Shown here one piece after another: positions 9,801 to 16,524 of a stretch of 64,000 bases of DNA (positions within the stretch are counted from its first letter, which is position 1; each line of letters opens with the position of its first letter). The notes under the pieces were generated by a model. It had not been told where the DNA came from. It saw only the letters and a list, made by a program, of their open reading frames with translations, and ran no database searches. The position numbers and the translations under genes are program-made. Source of the stretch: CAKZNE01 sp040222435 (GTDB taxonomy: Bacteria; Bacteroidota; Bacteroidia; Flavobacteriales; Schleiferiaceae); the NCBI GenBank assembly GCA_965212245.1, contig OZ243107.1, positions 186,001-250,000 of the forward strand, written 5' to 3'.

Positions 9801-9823
9801 AGTCTCATAAATTAAGCTATGAC
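9796..9823 (-). promoter_or_regulatory. Start-codon-sequestering hairpin downstream of SAM-I riboswitch
   Basis: A perfect 7-bp inverted repeat, GTCATAG (9823-9817) and CTATGAC (9802-9796), with a 14-nt loop. The second arm contains the ATG of the homocysteine-binding metH gene. Sitting just behind the aptamer with no T-run, it looks like a translational expression platform that hides the start codon. Seen directly; the switching role is inference. Confidence 0.6.
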
Positions 9824-9866
9824 TTACCCGAATTAATTTTACAAAGGATGTGTTCTTTGAACTCAC

Positions 9867-9966
9867 CTTATCTTTCTCCGATACCATTCGAAGTGGGAGG
9901 TAGCACCCGGCTAGCCCGGGTTGCTAAGACTTCAAAGGGCCCAATCCCTCAGTCTTTCTGGATAAG
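9867..9966 (-). promoter_or_regulatory. SAM-I (S-box) riboswitch
   Basis: Read on the minus strand, the element starts CTTATCCAGAAAGACTGAGG, continues GATTGGGCCC, TTTGAAGTCTTAGCAACC, a GGGCTAGCC hairpin and GGTGCTACCTCCC, and closes with GATAAG. CTTATC (9966-9961) and GATAAG (9872-9867) pair as P1. The TGAGGGATTGGGCCC, CTTAGCAACC and GGTGCTA stretches are diagnostic for the S-box family. It should reduce expression of the metH1-metH2-metF operon when S-adenosylmethionine is plentiful. The class call is firm from the conserved core; a related variant of the SAM-I/SAM-IV clan cannot be excluded by eye. Confidence 0.92.
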
Positions 9967-9972
9967 TCAATA

Positions 9973-10005
9973 CAAATTTAATGGATAAAATTTCACCTGA
10001 CCAAA
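9973..10005 (-). promoter_or_regulatory. Promoter of the riboswitch-metH-metF operon
   Basis: On the minus strand TTTG (10005-10002), 21 nt, then TAAATTTG (9980-9973): both halves of the Bacteroidetes sigma consensus at correct spacing. Transcription would start near 9966, exactly at the 5' end of the SAM-I aptamer. Confidence 0.7.
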
Positions 10006-10186
10006 TCCTTGTTATTAATTATGCTACCCTGAATTATTAGAAATAACAAATAGTTTTTTGGTACTTCCTCACAAAAAGCCAAAAGCAATGGTCTTCATTC
10101 TATACCCATAAGGGTTTTGACCTCTCTAACCGAGAGTATAGCTCTAACCAATCTAAAGAGGCCATATATTTTATGAATATTCTTTC

Positions 10187-10194
10187 TACATTTG
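10187..10194 (+). promoter_or_regulatory. -7 promoter element of metK
   Basis: TACATTTG fits the TAnnTTTG consensus and would start the transcript a few bases into the SAM-II aptamer region. No clear -33 TTTG is present. The stretch between here and the divergent promoter (10006-10186) has only short hairpins and a repeated CTCTAACC. Confidence 0.5.
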
Positions 10195-10252
10195 CCGCTT
10201 CGGTGGAATGATTTGGCTGATTGCAACCACACTAAAAAATGCTAAAGCAGTA
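10195..10252 (+). promoter_or_regulatory. SAM-II riboswitch
   Basis: The plus strand reads CGGTGGAATGATTTGGCTGA, then TTGCAACCACACTAAAAAATGCTAAAGC, the compact SAM-II consensus: a short P1 (GGTGG with CCAC), the conserved TGATTTGGC and ATTGCA loop, and the downstream AATGCTAAAGC strand that forms the pseudoknot. SAM-II is known from alphaproteobacteria and Bacteroidetes, often before methionine genes. It lies 64 bases before the metK ATG and is expected to repress metK when its product SAM is abundant. Confidence 0.92.
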
Positions 10253-10315
10253 TCCTTTAGCTCCAAAGCCAGCCAACTTTTCCCGGAATGTAAGAAATAC
10301 TAAAACAGTACCTCT

Positions 10316-11566
10316 ATGGCTTATTTATTTACTTCAGAATCCGTTTCTGAAGGGCATCCTGATAAAATTGCAGATCAGATTTCTGATGCCATAATTGATC
10401 ACTTTCTGGCTTTTGACAAAGATTCTAAAGTGGCTTGTGAAACCTTAGTTACTACCGGGCAGGTTGTTTTAGCCGGAGAGATTAAATCCAGTGCCTATGT
10501 GGATGTGCAGAATGTGGCAAGGGAGGTAATCAAACGCATTGGTTACACCAAAGGTGAATATATGTTCTCTGCAGATAGCTGTGGGGTACTTTCTGCCCTG
10601 CATGAACAATCACCGGATATTAACCGGGGCGTGGACCGTGGCAAACCTGAAGAACAAGGTGCCGGAGACCAGGGAATGATGTTTGGCTTTGCCACCAATG
10701 AAACAGATAATTATATGCCACTGGCGCTCGATCTTAGTCATAAGATCCTCCAGGAACTGGCAGCCATGCGCAGGGAAAATTCTGAAATAACCTATCTGCG
10801 TCCTGATGCTAAATCTCAGGTTACCATCGAATATTCAGATGATCATACTCCGCAAAAAATCAAGGATATTGTGATCTCTACCCAGCATGATGAGTTCGCT
10901 GATGATGAAACCATGGCCAGAAAAATCCGGGAGGATTTGGTAAACCTGCTTATTCCACGGGTTAAGTCTCAATTAAAGCCTGAGCTGCAAAAACTTTTTG
11001 AAGGAAATATTACCTATCATATTAACCCTACCGGCAAGTTTGTTATTGGCGGGCCTCATGGTGATGCGGGACTCACGGGCCGGAAGATCATTGTAGACAC
11101 CTACGGTGGAAAAGGCGCACACGGGGGTGGTGCATTTTCAGGTAAAGACCCCAGCAAGGTAGACCGTTCAGCGGCTTACGCCACCCGCCATATTGCCAAG
11201 AACCTGGTGGCTGCCGGTGTGGCTGATCAAATGTTGGTGCAGGTATCCTACGCTATTGGAGTGGTGGAACCTATGGGCATTTATGTAGACACATACGGTA
11301 CAGCAAAAGTAGATATGTCTGATGGAGAAATTGCTGAAAAAGTAGCCGCCCTCTTTGATATGCGGCCGGGAATCATTGAGCAACGATTAAAACTGAGAAA
11401 CCCGATCTATTCGGAAACTGCAGCTTATGGACACATGGGACGGGAACCGCAAACCTTAACTAAAACCTTCCAGAGTAACGGAGAAGAACAGAAAATGGAA
11501 GTGGAACTGTTTACCTGGGAAAAACTGGATTATGCAGATCGTGTAAAACAAGCTTTCGGTATTTAA
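10316..11566 (+). CDS. metK: S-adenosylmethionine synthetase
   Basis: 416 aa (somewhat longer than the usual ~385). It makes SAM from methionine and ATP. Family motifs: FTSESVSEGHPDKIADQISD at the N-terminus, EQGAGDQGMMFG (ATP-binding GAGDQG), FVIGGPHGDAGLTGRK, and the P-loop-like GGGAFSGKDPSKVDRS. The extra residues are mostly a loop around PQKIKDIVISTQHDEFADDE, seen in other Bacteroidetes MetK. It is monocistronic, behind a SAM-II riboswitch and in front of a strong terminator, and divergent from the methionine synthase operon. Confidence 0.97.
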   Translation: MAYLFTSESVSEGHPDKIADQISDAIIDHFLAFDKDSKVACETLVTTGQVVLAGEIKSSAYVDVQNVAREVIKRIGYTKGEYMFSADSCGVLSALHEQSPDINRGVDRGKPEEQGAGDQGMMFGFATNETDNYMPLALDLSHKILQELAAMRRENSEITYLRPDAKSQVTIEYSDDHTPQKIKDIVISTQHDEFADDETMARKIREDLVNLLIPRVKSQLKPELQKLFEGNITYHINPTGKFVIGGPHGDAGLTGRKIIVDTYGGKGAHGGGAFSGKDPSKVDRSAAYATRHIAKNLVAAGVADQMLVQVSYAIGVVEPMGIYVDTYGTAKVDMSDGEIAEKVAALFDMRPGIIEQRLKLRNPIYSETAAYGHMGREPQTLTKTFQSNGEEQKMEVELFTWEKLDYADRVKQAFGI

Positions 11567-11592
11567 AACCTAAACCGAATTGTAAATAAAAA

Positions 11593-11630
11593 GAAGAAGA
11601 GCGCTACTACTACAGGGCGCTCTTCTTTTT
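11593..11630. terminator. Bidirectional terminator (metK / HTH gene)
   Basis: Stem AGAAGAGCGC with its complement GCGCTCTTCT and a loop of about 12 nt, flanked by A-rich and T-rich runs, directly between the convergent metK and HTH genes. Confidence 0.85.
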
Positions 11631-11825
11631 TTAATCATCAAGCTGAAACAACTCCTCTACTTTTGTTGAGAACTCCCGTGCAATTTTAAGTGCCAGCTCT
11701 GTGGAAGGAACATATTTACCACTTTCAATGGCATGAATAGTTTGCCGGCTCACGGATATGGCCTGAGCAAGATCCTGTTGTGTCATTTCCGCAATTACTC
11801 TGTATTTCTTAACGGTGTTTTTCAT
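11631..11825 (-). CDS. Small HTH (XRE/YozG-like) transcriptional regulator
   Basis: 64 aa, essentially one Cro/C1-type helix-turn-helix: KKYRVIAEMTQQDLAQAISV, SRQTIHAIESGKYVPS as recognition helix region, and ALKIAREFSTKVEELFQL. This short type (YozG-like) is typically encoded with a small membrane protein and represses its own operon. Here it overlaps the upstream membrane-protein gene by 4 bases. Two GTAAA-N6-TTTAC palindromes in front of the operon (12305-12347) are likely its binding sites (inference). Confidence 0.9.
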   Translation of the reverse strand: MKNTVKKYRVIAEMTQQDLAQAISVSRQTIHAIESGKYVPSTELALKIAREFSTKVEELFQLDD

Positions 11826-12304
11826 TCTGATTCTCTTCTCAGGCTTCTAAGAGCCCATTGAAAACGACCTATAAAAAGGAAAAACAATAGAAAAAGATTA
11901 AGTACCATCACATAGTAAAAGGTGATATCATAAATAAAAATAATACAGAACAGGATCACTATACCATTTACCCGTGCTGACCAAAGCATGGACTCCAGCC
12001 TGATCTTCATGATCATTTCATCTTCATGTACTTCTCGTGCAAAAACCAGCAAAAGGCCCCCAATTAAAAGTAACAAAGCACAAATCTCATCGGCAAGGTT
12101 ATTTTGAATGAGAGTAAAGAACAAAAACTGCTCACCCTTATCAGCTAATAACCAATCTGTATAAAACAAGGCTGGTACTTTTGCATCCAGCCATTTTGGC
12201 TCATAAGTACTAAAAAACTGTACTACTCCCAATAGTAAAGACGGAATAAAAATGAGCCAGCCCATGGTTTTGGCGCGGTGCGGTAATAAAAAACGTGTTT
12301 CCAT
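11822..12304 (-). CDS. Four-helix membrane protein, partner of the HTH regulator
   Basis: 160 aa with four predicted transmembrane segments: MGWLIFIPSLLLGVVQFF (~14-31), a segment around EICALLLLIGGLLLVFA (~74-90), and two closely spaced hydrophobic stretches at 110-150 (VNGIVILFCIIFIYDI, FYYVMVLNLFLLFFLFIG). I recognise no enzymatic motif. First gene of a two-gene operon with the HTH regulator (4-base overlap). The pairing of a small XRE regulator with a 3-4 TM protein is common; the role of the membrane protein is unknown. Confidence 0.75.
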   Translation of the reverse strand: METRFLLPHRAKTMGWLIFIPSLLLGVVQFFSTYEPKWLDAKVPALFYTDWLLADKGEQFLFFTLIQNNLADEICALLLLIGGLLLVFAREVHEDEMIMKIRLESMLWSARVNGIVILFCIIFIYDITFYYVMVLNLFLLFFLFIGRFQWALRSLRRESE

Positions 12305-12347
12305 AATGTAAAGTTTGCTTTACCAAATGTAAAACAAACTTTACATT
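12305..12347 (-). promoter_or_regulatory. Tandem palindromic operator of the HTH/membrane operon
   Basis: A 13-bp inverted repeat (AATGTAAAGTTTG 12305-12317, complement 12335-12347) directly abuts the membrane-protein ATG. Each half is itself part of a GTAAA-N6-TTTAC palindrome (12308-12323 and 12328-12343), so two dimeric binding sites sit side by side. The position over the translation start region suggests autorepression by the HTH protein. Confidence 0.6.
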
Positions 12348-12354
12348 ATTGCAA

Positions 12355-12386
12355 CTAAAAAAACCCGCACCACCTGATACGGGTTT
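12355..12386 (-). terminator. Terminator of ilvE
   Basis: On the minus strand AAACCCG, a 12-nt loop, CGGGTTT and a T-run, ten bases after the ilvE stop. Confidence 0.8.
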
Positions 12387-12395
12387 GAATTTTAT

Positions 12396-13445
12396 TTAAC
12401 TGATTATGGTCATCCAATCGTGCTTATCCTCCGTTTCACCCATTCGTATAGCACTCAGCTCCTTTTTGATTTTCATGGCATACCCATCATGAGGAGTAGG
12501 TATTTTAAAATCTGTACCACGGAAACCAATGGTAGATATCTGGCTTACCACTGCCGCTGTTCCCATACCAAAAACTTCCTGCAGCTCACCCTTTTCTGCT
12601 GCAGCCACAACTTCACCCACTTTCACAGGTCTTTCCTCTACCTTTAGCAAGCCGTTATCTCTCAATAAAGTTAAAATACTATCACGGGTAATACCAGCCA
12701 GTATACGGTCACTTAAAGGGGGAGTAATCAACGTATCATTAATTACAAAAGCTATGTTCATGGTGCCGGATTCCTCCACCAGTTCATGATTCTTATGATC
12801 GGTCCAGATTACTTGTGTATAACCCTCCTTACGCGCCTGATCCGTGGCATAGAATGCCCCTCCGTAATTGCCCGCGCATTTGGTAGAGCCTACTCCTCCG
12901 GTTGAGCTGCGTGTGTAGGTCTCCTCCACCTTTACTTTTACTTCGCCCGCATAATAAGGTCCTACGGGACTGGTTATTACGCACATGGTGTAGTCTTCAG
13001 ACGGACGGGCTGCTACAAATTCAGAACTGCCAAACATAAAGGGGCGAAGGTAAAGTGCGTGTCCTTCCTTTTTAGGTATCCAGGCCTTATCCAGTTGCAC
13101 CAATTCCTTTAATCCCTCTAAAAACCATTCCTCCGGAAACTCAGGCATAAACATACGCTTGGCCGAATGATTTAATCTTTTGGCATTAGCAGCCGGCCGG
13201 AAAATACCAATACTGCCATCTTTCATATAGTACGCCTTTTGCCCTTCAAAAAGAGCCTGACCGTAATGCAGTGTATGCAGCGCAGGTGTAAAACTTATAG
13301 GCCCAAAAGGCATAATTTCCGGCTCTTCCCAAGCACCTTTCCGGTAATGGCACATCAGCATATGATCGCTGAATTGTGAACCAAAGACAGGGTTTTCCAG
13401 ATTGGCCTGACTAATCCGGGAACTTGTTGTTTTAGTTATTTTCAT
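12396..13445 (-). CDS. ilvE: Branched-chain amino acid aminotransferase
   Basis: 349 aa, class IV PLP aminotransferase, the longer BCAT form. It interconverts leucine, isoleucine and valine with their keto acids using glutamate/2-oxoglutarate. The PLP lysine is Lys189 in GGVGSTKCAGNYGGA; other motifs are LHYGQALFEGQKAY, LRPFMFGS, VEESGTMNI and GITRDSIL with the cofactor phosphate-binding ITRDS. Single gene with its own terminator, divergent from the DUF4920 lipoprotein gene. Confidence 0.95.
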   Translation of the reverse strand: MKITKTTSSRISQANLENPVFGSQFSDHMLMCHYRKGAWEEPEIMPFGPISFTPALHTLHYGQALFEGQKAYYMKDGSIGIFRPAANAKRLNHSAKRMFMPEFPEEWFLEGLKELVQLDKAWIPKKEGHALYLRPFMFGSSEFVAARPSEDYTMCVITSPVGPYYAGEVKVKVEETYTRSSTGGVGSTKCAGNYGGAFYATDQARKEGYTQVIWTDHKNHELVEESGTMNIAFVINDTLITPPLSDRILAGITRDSILTLLRDNGLLKVEERPVKVGEVVAAAEKGELQEVFGMGTAAVVSQISTIGFRGTDFKIPTPHDGYAMKIKKELSAIRMGETEDKHDWMTIIS

Positions 13446-13488
13446 AAGTCTGAGGGTATGTTAAGCGTAAAACACGCTAAAGGATGCT

Positions 13489-13496
13489 TATATTTG
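13489..13496 (+). promoter_or_regulatory. -7 promoter element before the DUF4920 gene
   Basis: TATATTTG matches TAnnTTTG. A start about 7 nt downstream leaves a ~15-nt leader to ATG 13521 and would exclude an in-frame start at 13458. Confidence 0.45.
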
Positions 13497-13520
13497 AACC
13501 CTAAAATTTACAGAATTAAA

Positions 13521-14030
13521 ATGAAAAAGTTTGTCTTTTTGTTCGTAGGTGCATCCTTCTTAAGCGCGTGCAATAATACTACAAACCAAGCGGAGGAGAA
13601 AACTGAAACCGCAGCCGTTCAAGTAGGTCCTGAGTATCAATATTATGGTGATTCCATTACTGATGCAAGTGCAGTACCTGCCGGTGAATTGATGGCCAAA
13701 ATGGAAGGCCAGGATTCTTTACAGGTTAAAGTTAAAGGGCAGATCAATGCCTCGTGTAAAGTAAAGGGTTGCTGGATGAAAATGGATTTAGGTAACGGTG
13801 AAGAAATGCGTGTGTCTTTCAAAGATTACGGATTTTTTGTTCCTACCAACCTTGATGGTGAAATGGCCATTATTGATGGTTACGCCAGTATTGATACTAC
13901 ATCAGTAGAAGATCTGAGACATTTTGCTCAGGATGCCGGAAAGCCCGAAGAAGAAATTGCCAAAATCACTGAACCTGAAATTGGTATAAACTATGTGGCT
14001 ACAGGTGTACTCATTGAGCCCAAGTCGTAA
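13521..14030 (+). CDS. DUF4920 domain lipoprotein
   Basis: 169 aa from ATG 13521, chosen because MKKFVFLFVGASFLSAC is a clean lipoprotein signal (Cys17). The mature protein has the DUF4920 signature: YYGDSITDASAVPAGEL, VKVKGQINASCKVKGCWMKM with the paired CKVKGC cysteines, and MRVSFKDYGFFVPTN. The family is OB-fold-like and of unknown function; the two cysteines and the aromatic motif suggest metal or redox chemistry, but that is inference. It starts an apparent run of plus-strand genes with the heme lipoprotein, mnmD and a Nudix hydrolase. Confidence 0.85.
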   Translation: MKKFVFLFVGASFLSACNNTTNQAEEKTETAAVQVGPEYQYYGDSITDASAVPAGELMAKMEGQDSLQVKVKGQINASCKVKGCWMKMDLGNGEEMRVSFKDYGFFVPTNLDGEMAIIDGYASIDTTSVEDLRHFAQDAGKPEEEIAKITEPEIGINYVATGVLIEPKS

Positions 14031-14052
14031 ATAAATCAAGTCGTAAATAAAT
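14021..14052 (+). repeat. 16-bp tandem duplication across the DUF4920 stop codon
   Basis: CAAGTCGTAAATAAAT occurs twice head to tail (14021-14036, 14037-14052). It duplicates the last codons and stop and ends just before the next ATG. Confidence 0.9.
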
Positions 14053-14053
14053 C

Positions 14054-14527
14054 ATGCAGAAGATTATTATAGCAGGATGCCTTTGTATGGCATCCTTTTT
14101 TTTGAGCTGTAACCGGCAACCCTCAACCTCTGAAGAAAAACCGGTCAAAAAACTGGAAATGTATGAGGAGAGTGAGCTGGCTGCTCTTATGCGGAATATG
14201 TATGCCGATAATATGGAACTGCGTGAGCAGATCTTAAACGGCTCCGTACCTGAGAATTTTCCAGAGCATTTTTACACTATCCATACGGCTGATATCAGTA
14301 AGGGTATGAGTCGTGATAAAGGCCCTTTTAAAGCATTGGCCAACCAGTATCTGAAAAGTATGCAGGCCATCACCGAAGCCAGCTCTCCCCTGGAGGCTAA
14401 AATTGCCTATAATGAAATGGTGATGAGTTGCACGAGTTGCCATCAGGTATATTGTCCCGGGCCTCTTTCAAAAATCCAAAAAATGAAGATTCCAGCCCAT
14501 GAAACGGCAGATAGCCACAACCCGTGA
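14054..14527 (+). CDS. Monoheme c-type cytochrome-like lipoprotein
   Basis: 157 aa. Signal peptide with lipobox MASFFLSC (Cys19). Near the C-terminus lies a single c-type heme motif, CTSCH, in MVMSCTSCHQVYCPGPL, with an extra cysteine shortly after. The rest is helical (ESELAALMRNMYADNMELREQ), as in cytochrome c'-like or small periplasmic c-type proteins. It probably binds heme in the periplasm. The next gene, mnmD, begins 29 bases before this one ends in another frame. The substrate or partner is unknown; the DUF4920 neighbour may be functionally related (inference). Confidence 0.7.
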   Translation: MQKIIIAGCLCMASFFLSCNRQPSTSEEKPVKKLEMYEESELAALMRNMYADNMELREQILNGSVPENFPEHFYTIHTADISKGMSRDKGPFKALANQYLKSMQAITEASSPLEAKIAYNEMVMSCTSCHQVYCPGPLSKIQKMKIPAHETADSHNP

Positions 14528-15182
14528 TAATTCCAAAACACTTTTTGTTCCTGAGTTGGATGAACATTATCACTCAATTCATGGAGCTGTTCAGGAATCT
14601 CTTCACGTTTTTATAAAATCCGGAATAAAGGAGTTTCCGGATCATTCCACCGTGAATATCCTGGAAGTGGGTTTGGGTACCGGACTGAATGTATGGCTTA
14701 GCTTAAAAGAGGCCCTGGAACGAAACCTGCATATCAACTATACTTCCCTTGAAAAGTATCCTGTTCAAGCCGAAGAAGTAGCTCAACTCAATTATACCAG
14801 TTTACTGCCTTCCGGCCCTAAGTCTTCATTTCAAGACATTCACGAATGTGAATGGGAAAAACCCGTAATTCTTTATGAGGAAGAAGCGACATCCTTTACA
14901 CTGTTAAAGCAAAAAACCGACCTCAGGGCATTTAAAGAATCTGAAAATTACAACCTGATCTATTTCGATGCTTTTGCCCCGTCTGCACAGCCAAATCTCT
15001 GGACAGTGCAGGTTTTTCAAATAATGTTTGAGGCTCTTAAGCCTGGTGGCCTGCTGGTTACGTATTGTGTGAAAGGAGAAGTACGAAGAGCTATGAAAGC
15101 TGCAGGTTTTACAGTTGAGAAAATTCCCGGCCCACCGGGAAAACGTGAAATGGCCCGGGCGTGGAAAAAAGGTTCTCTATGA
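14499..15182 (+). CDS. mnmD: tRNA 5-methylaminomethyl-2-thiouridine methyltransferase
   Basis: 227 aa, stand-alone MnmD type: the methyltransferase half of E. coli MnmC without the oxidase half. It methylates nm5s2U34 in the wobble position of tRNAs using SAM. Visible motifs: ELDEHYHSIHGAVQESLHVF, the SAM-binding loop LEVGLGTGLNVWL (~51-63), YFDAFAPSAQPNLW and KPGGLLVTYCVKG, and the C-terminal PPGKREMARA. The N-terminal MKRQIATTRDNS matches the family start, so the 29-bp overlap with the heme lipoprotein is real. Confidence 0.9.
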   Translation: MKRQIATTRDNSKTLFVPELDEHYHSIHGAVQESLHVFIKSGIKEFPDHSTVNILEVGLGTGLNVWLSLKEALERNLHINYTSLEKYPVQAEEVAQLNYTSLLPSGPKSSFQDIHECEWEKPVILYEEEATSFTLLKQKTDLRAFKESENYNLIYFDAFAPSAQPNLWTVQVFQIMFEALKPGGLLVTYCVKGEVRRAMKAAGFTVEKIPGPPGKREMARAWKKGSL

Positions 15183-15619
15183 GCAATTCACTGACCATAC
15201 GGGTATATGGGTTGTTGATCGATAATAAACAGATATTGCTTTCCAGGGAAAATATAAAAGGTCAAATCCACACCAAATTTCCAGGGGGAGGGCTGGAACC
15301 CGGAGAAGGTTTGACGGATTGTTTGAAAAGAGAATTTATGGAAGAAGTGGGCATACAACTCACCCAAACCCGGCACTTTTATACTACTGAAGATTATTTT
15401 TCTTCTTCTTTCCATACAGACAAACGGCAAGTGGTAAGCATTTACTACCGGGTATGGACCGAACAACTTGCTGATATTATAACCAAAGATCCGGAGAACG
15501 TTAAGCTCCTTTCGCACCATAATGATCAGGTGTTATACTGGGCTCCCCTGCAAAACATTGGAAAACAACCAATCCACCTTCCCATTGATAAAATTGTAGT
15601 TTCCAAACTGATCAGTTAA
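15179..15619 (+). CDS. Nudix hydrolase
   Basis: 146 aa from ATG 15179, which overlaps the mnmD stop as ATGA; an in-frame ATG at 15161 would overlap mnmD further and adds six residues. The Nudix box is intact: GGLEPGEGLTDCLKREF followed by MEEVGI, giving the G-x5-E-x7-RE-x2-EE-x-G-I pattern. Such enzymes cleave nucleoside diphosphates linked to another group; the substrate is unknown. Translational coupling with mnmD suggests co-expression. The 3' end overlaps the convergent next gene by 8 bases. Confidence 0.88.
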   Translation: MSNSLTIRVYGLLIDNKQILLSRENIKGQIHTKFPGGGLEPGEGLTDCLKREFMEEVGIQLTQTRHFYTTEDYFSSSFHTDKRQVVSIYYRVWTEQLADIITKDPENVKLLSHHNDQVLYWAPLQNIGKQPIHLPIDKIVVSKLIS

Positions 15620-16178
15620 GCCGTTTCTCCACCAAGCCTTTAACTTTAGAAAAAACCTTTTTAGGGCTCCATCTCCGCCATTCCAATTCATTCAGTTCTC
15701 CACCCATAATCATATAATAATCCAGGTGATACTGCTGTATTTCTTCACGCAGATGCTGCCTGAAGTTTACCAAAGCCACCCAGCCCCCTTCCAGTTCTTC
15801 AAACCATTCCTCGTAGTAATCAGGATCACCGGCATGAAAGTTAAGGATGTTATCCCCCATTAAGATGAAATAACGTATTCCTTCAGCCATAAGAGGTTCA
15901 AAAATGTCTCGTTTCAGCTTCATGATATCGTTGTGCAGTACATCATTCCACTCACCTATAAATTCAAGTATCGTGAAACCCGATTCATAATCTGCATATA
16001 ATTGTTTCATATACAGCGTTTCCGCTCCAAAATAATCCCATTGCGGATGTATGATATGATCATAAATAGTATCGGTAAAATAGACTTCGCTATTCTGATA
16101 TCCTAAAAAAGGTGACCGTTCATCTTCCGATGCTATATAAAGATGTCTCCACAGGTAATGAGGCTCAATGTGGTGCAT
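15612..16178 (-). CDS. Conserved hypothetical protein, acidic and aromatic
   Basis: 188 aa with no domain I recognise and no signal peptide or membrane segment. It is rich in Tyr, Trp, Glu and Asp (HIEPHYLWRHLYIASEDERS, HPQWDYFGAETLYMKQLYADY, DYYEEWFEELEGGW). The C-terminus is basic (RRWSPKKVFSKVKGLVEKRL). The even amino-acid pattern and a normal start argue for a real gene. Its end overlaps the Nudix gene by 8 bases tail to tail. Function unknown. Confidence 0.7.
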   Translation of the reverse strand: MHHIEPHYLWRHLYIASEDERSPFLGYQNSEVYFTDTIYDHIIHPQWDYFGAETLYMKQLYADYESGFTILEFIGEWNDVLHNDIMKLKRDIFEPLMAEGIRYFILMGDNILNFHAGDPDYYEEWFEELEGGWVALVNFRQHLREEIQQYHLDYYMIMGGELNELEWRRWSPKKVFSKVKGLVEKRLN

Positions 16179-16234
16179 AATTTGAATTTATTTCTTAATT
16201 CTTATTTTACCACTTTGTTTACACATTAACCTGT

Positions 16235-16477
16235 ATGAGCTTCGCAAATAACTGGGGACATCTTAAACATAATATGTCCAGGCTGCGTCAAAAGATTGAT
16301 CAAAAACAAAGTACGGCAAAAAGCATATTATCCTCTCCCAAACTAAACTTAGCCGCCCGTAAGCGCAAGCGCATGAGTTTAGTTACTAAGCGAAATAAAG
16401 AAATGATGAGCGTGAGACTAATTTCTTTGATTTTACTGGTTCTTTCAATTGGTTTGTTATACTACCTTATCCACTAA
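16235..16477 (+). CDS. Small basic protein with C-terminal membrane helix
   Basis: 80 aa. The first ~55 residues are strongly basic (SRLRQKIDQKQSTAKSILSS, ARKRKRMSLVTKRNKEMM); residues ~58-78 form one hydrophobic helix (VRLISLILLVLSIGLLYYLI). This is the layout of a tail-anchored or N-in membrane protein. No family recognised. It lies between a divergent hypothetical gene and a TIGR01777 gene. Confidence 0.6.
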   Translation: MSFANNWGHLKHNMSRLRQKIDQKQSTAKSILSSPKLNLAARKRKRMSLVTKRNKEMMSVRLISLILLVLSIGLLYYLIH

Positions 16478-16524
16478 AACAAAAACTCTTCTGCCTGTAA
16501 AGTGTTACACTGTAAATTGCTTTT

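Noticed and set aside
9801..9887. N-terminal extension of the homocysteine-binding MetH gene from ATG 9887
   Set aside because: Those codons lie in P1 and the platform of the SAM-I riboswitch; family similarity starts after ATG 9800.
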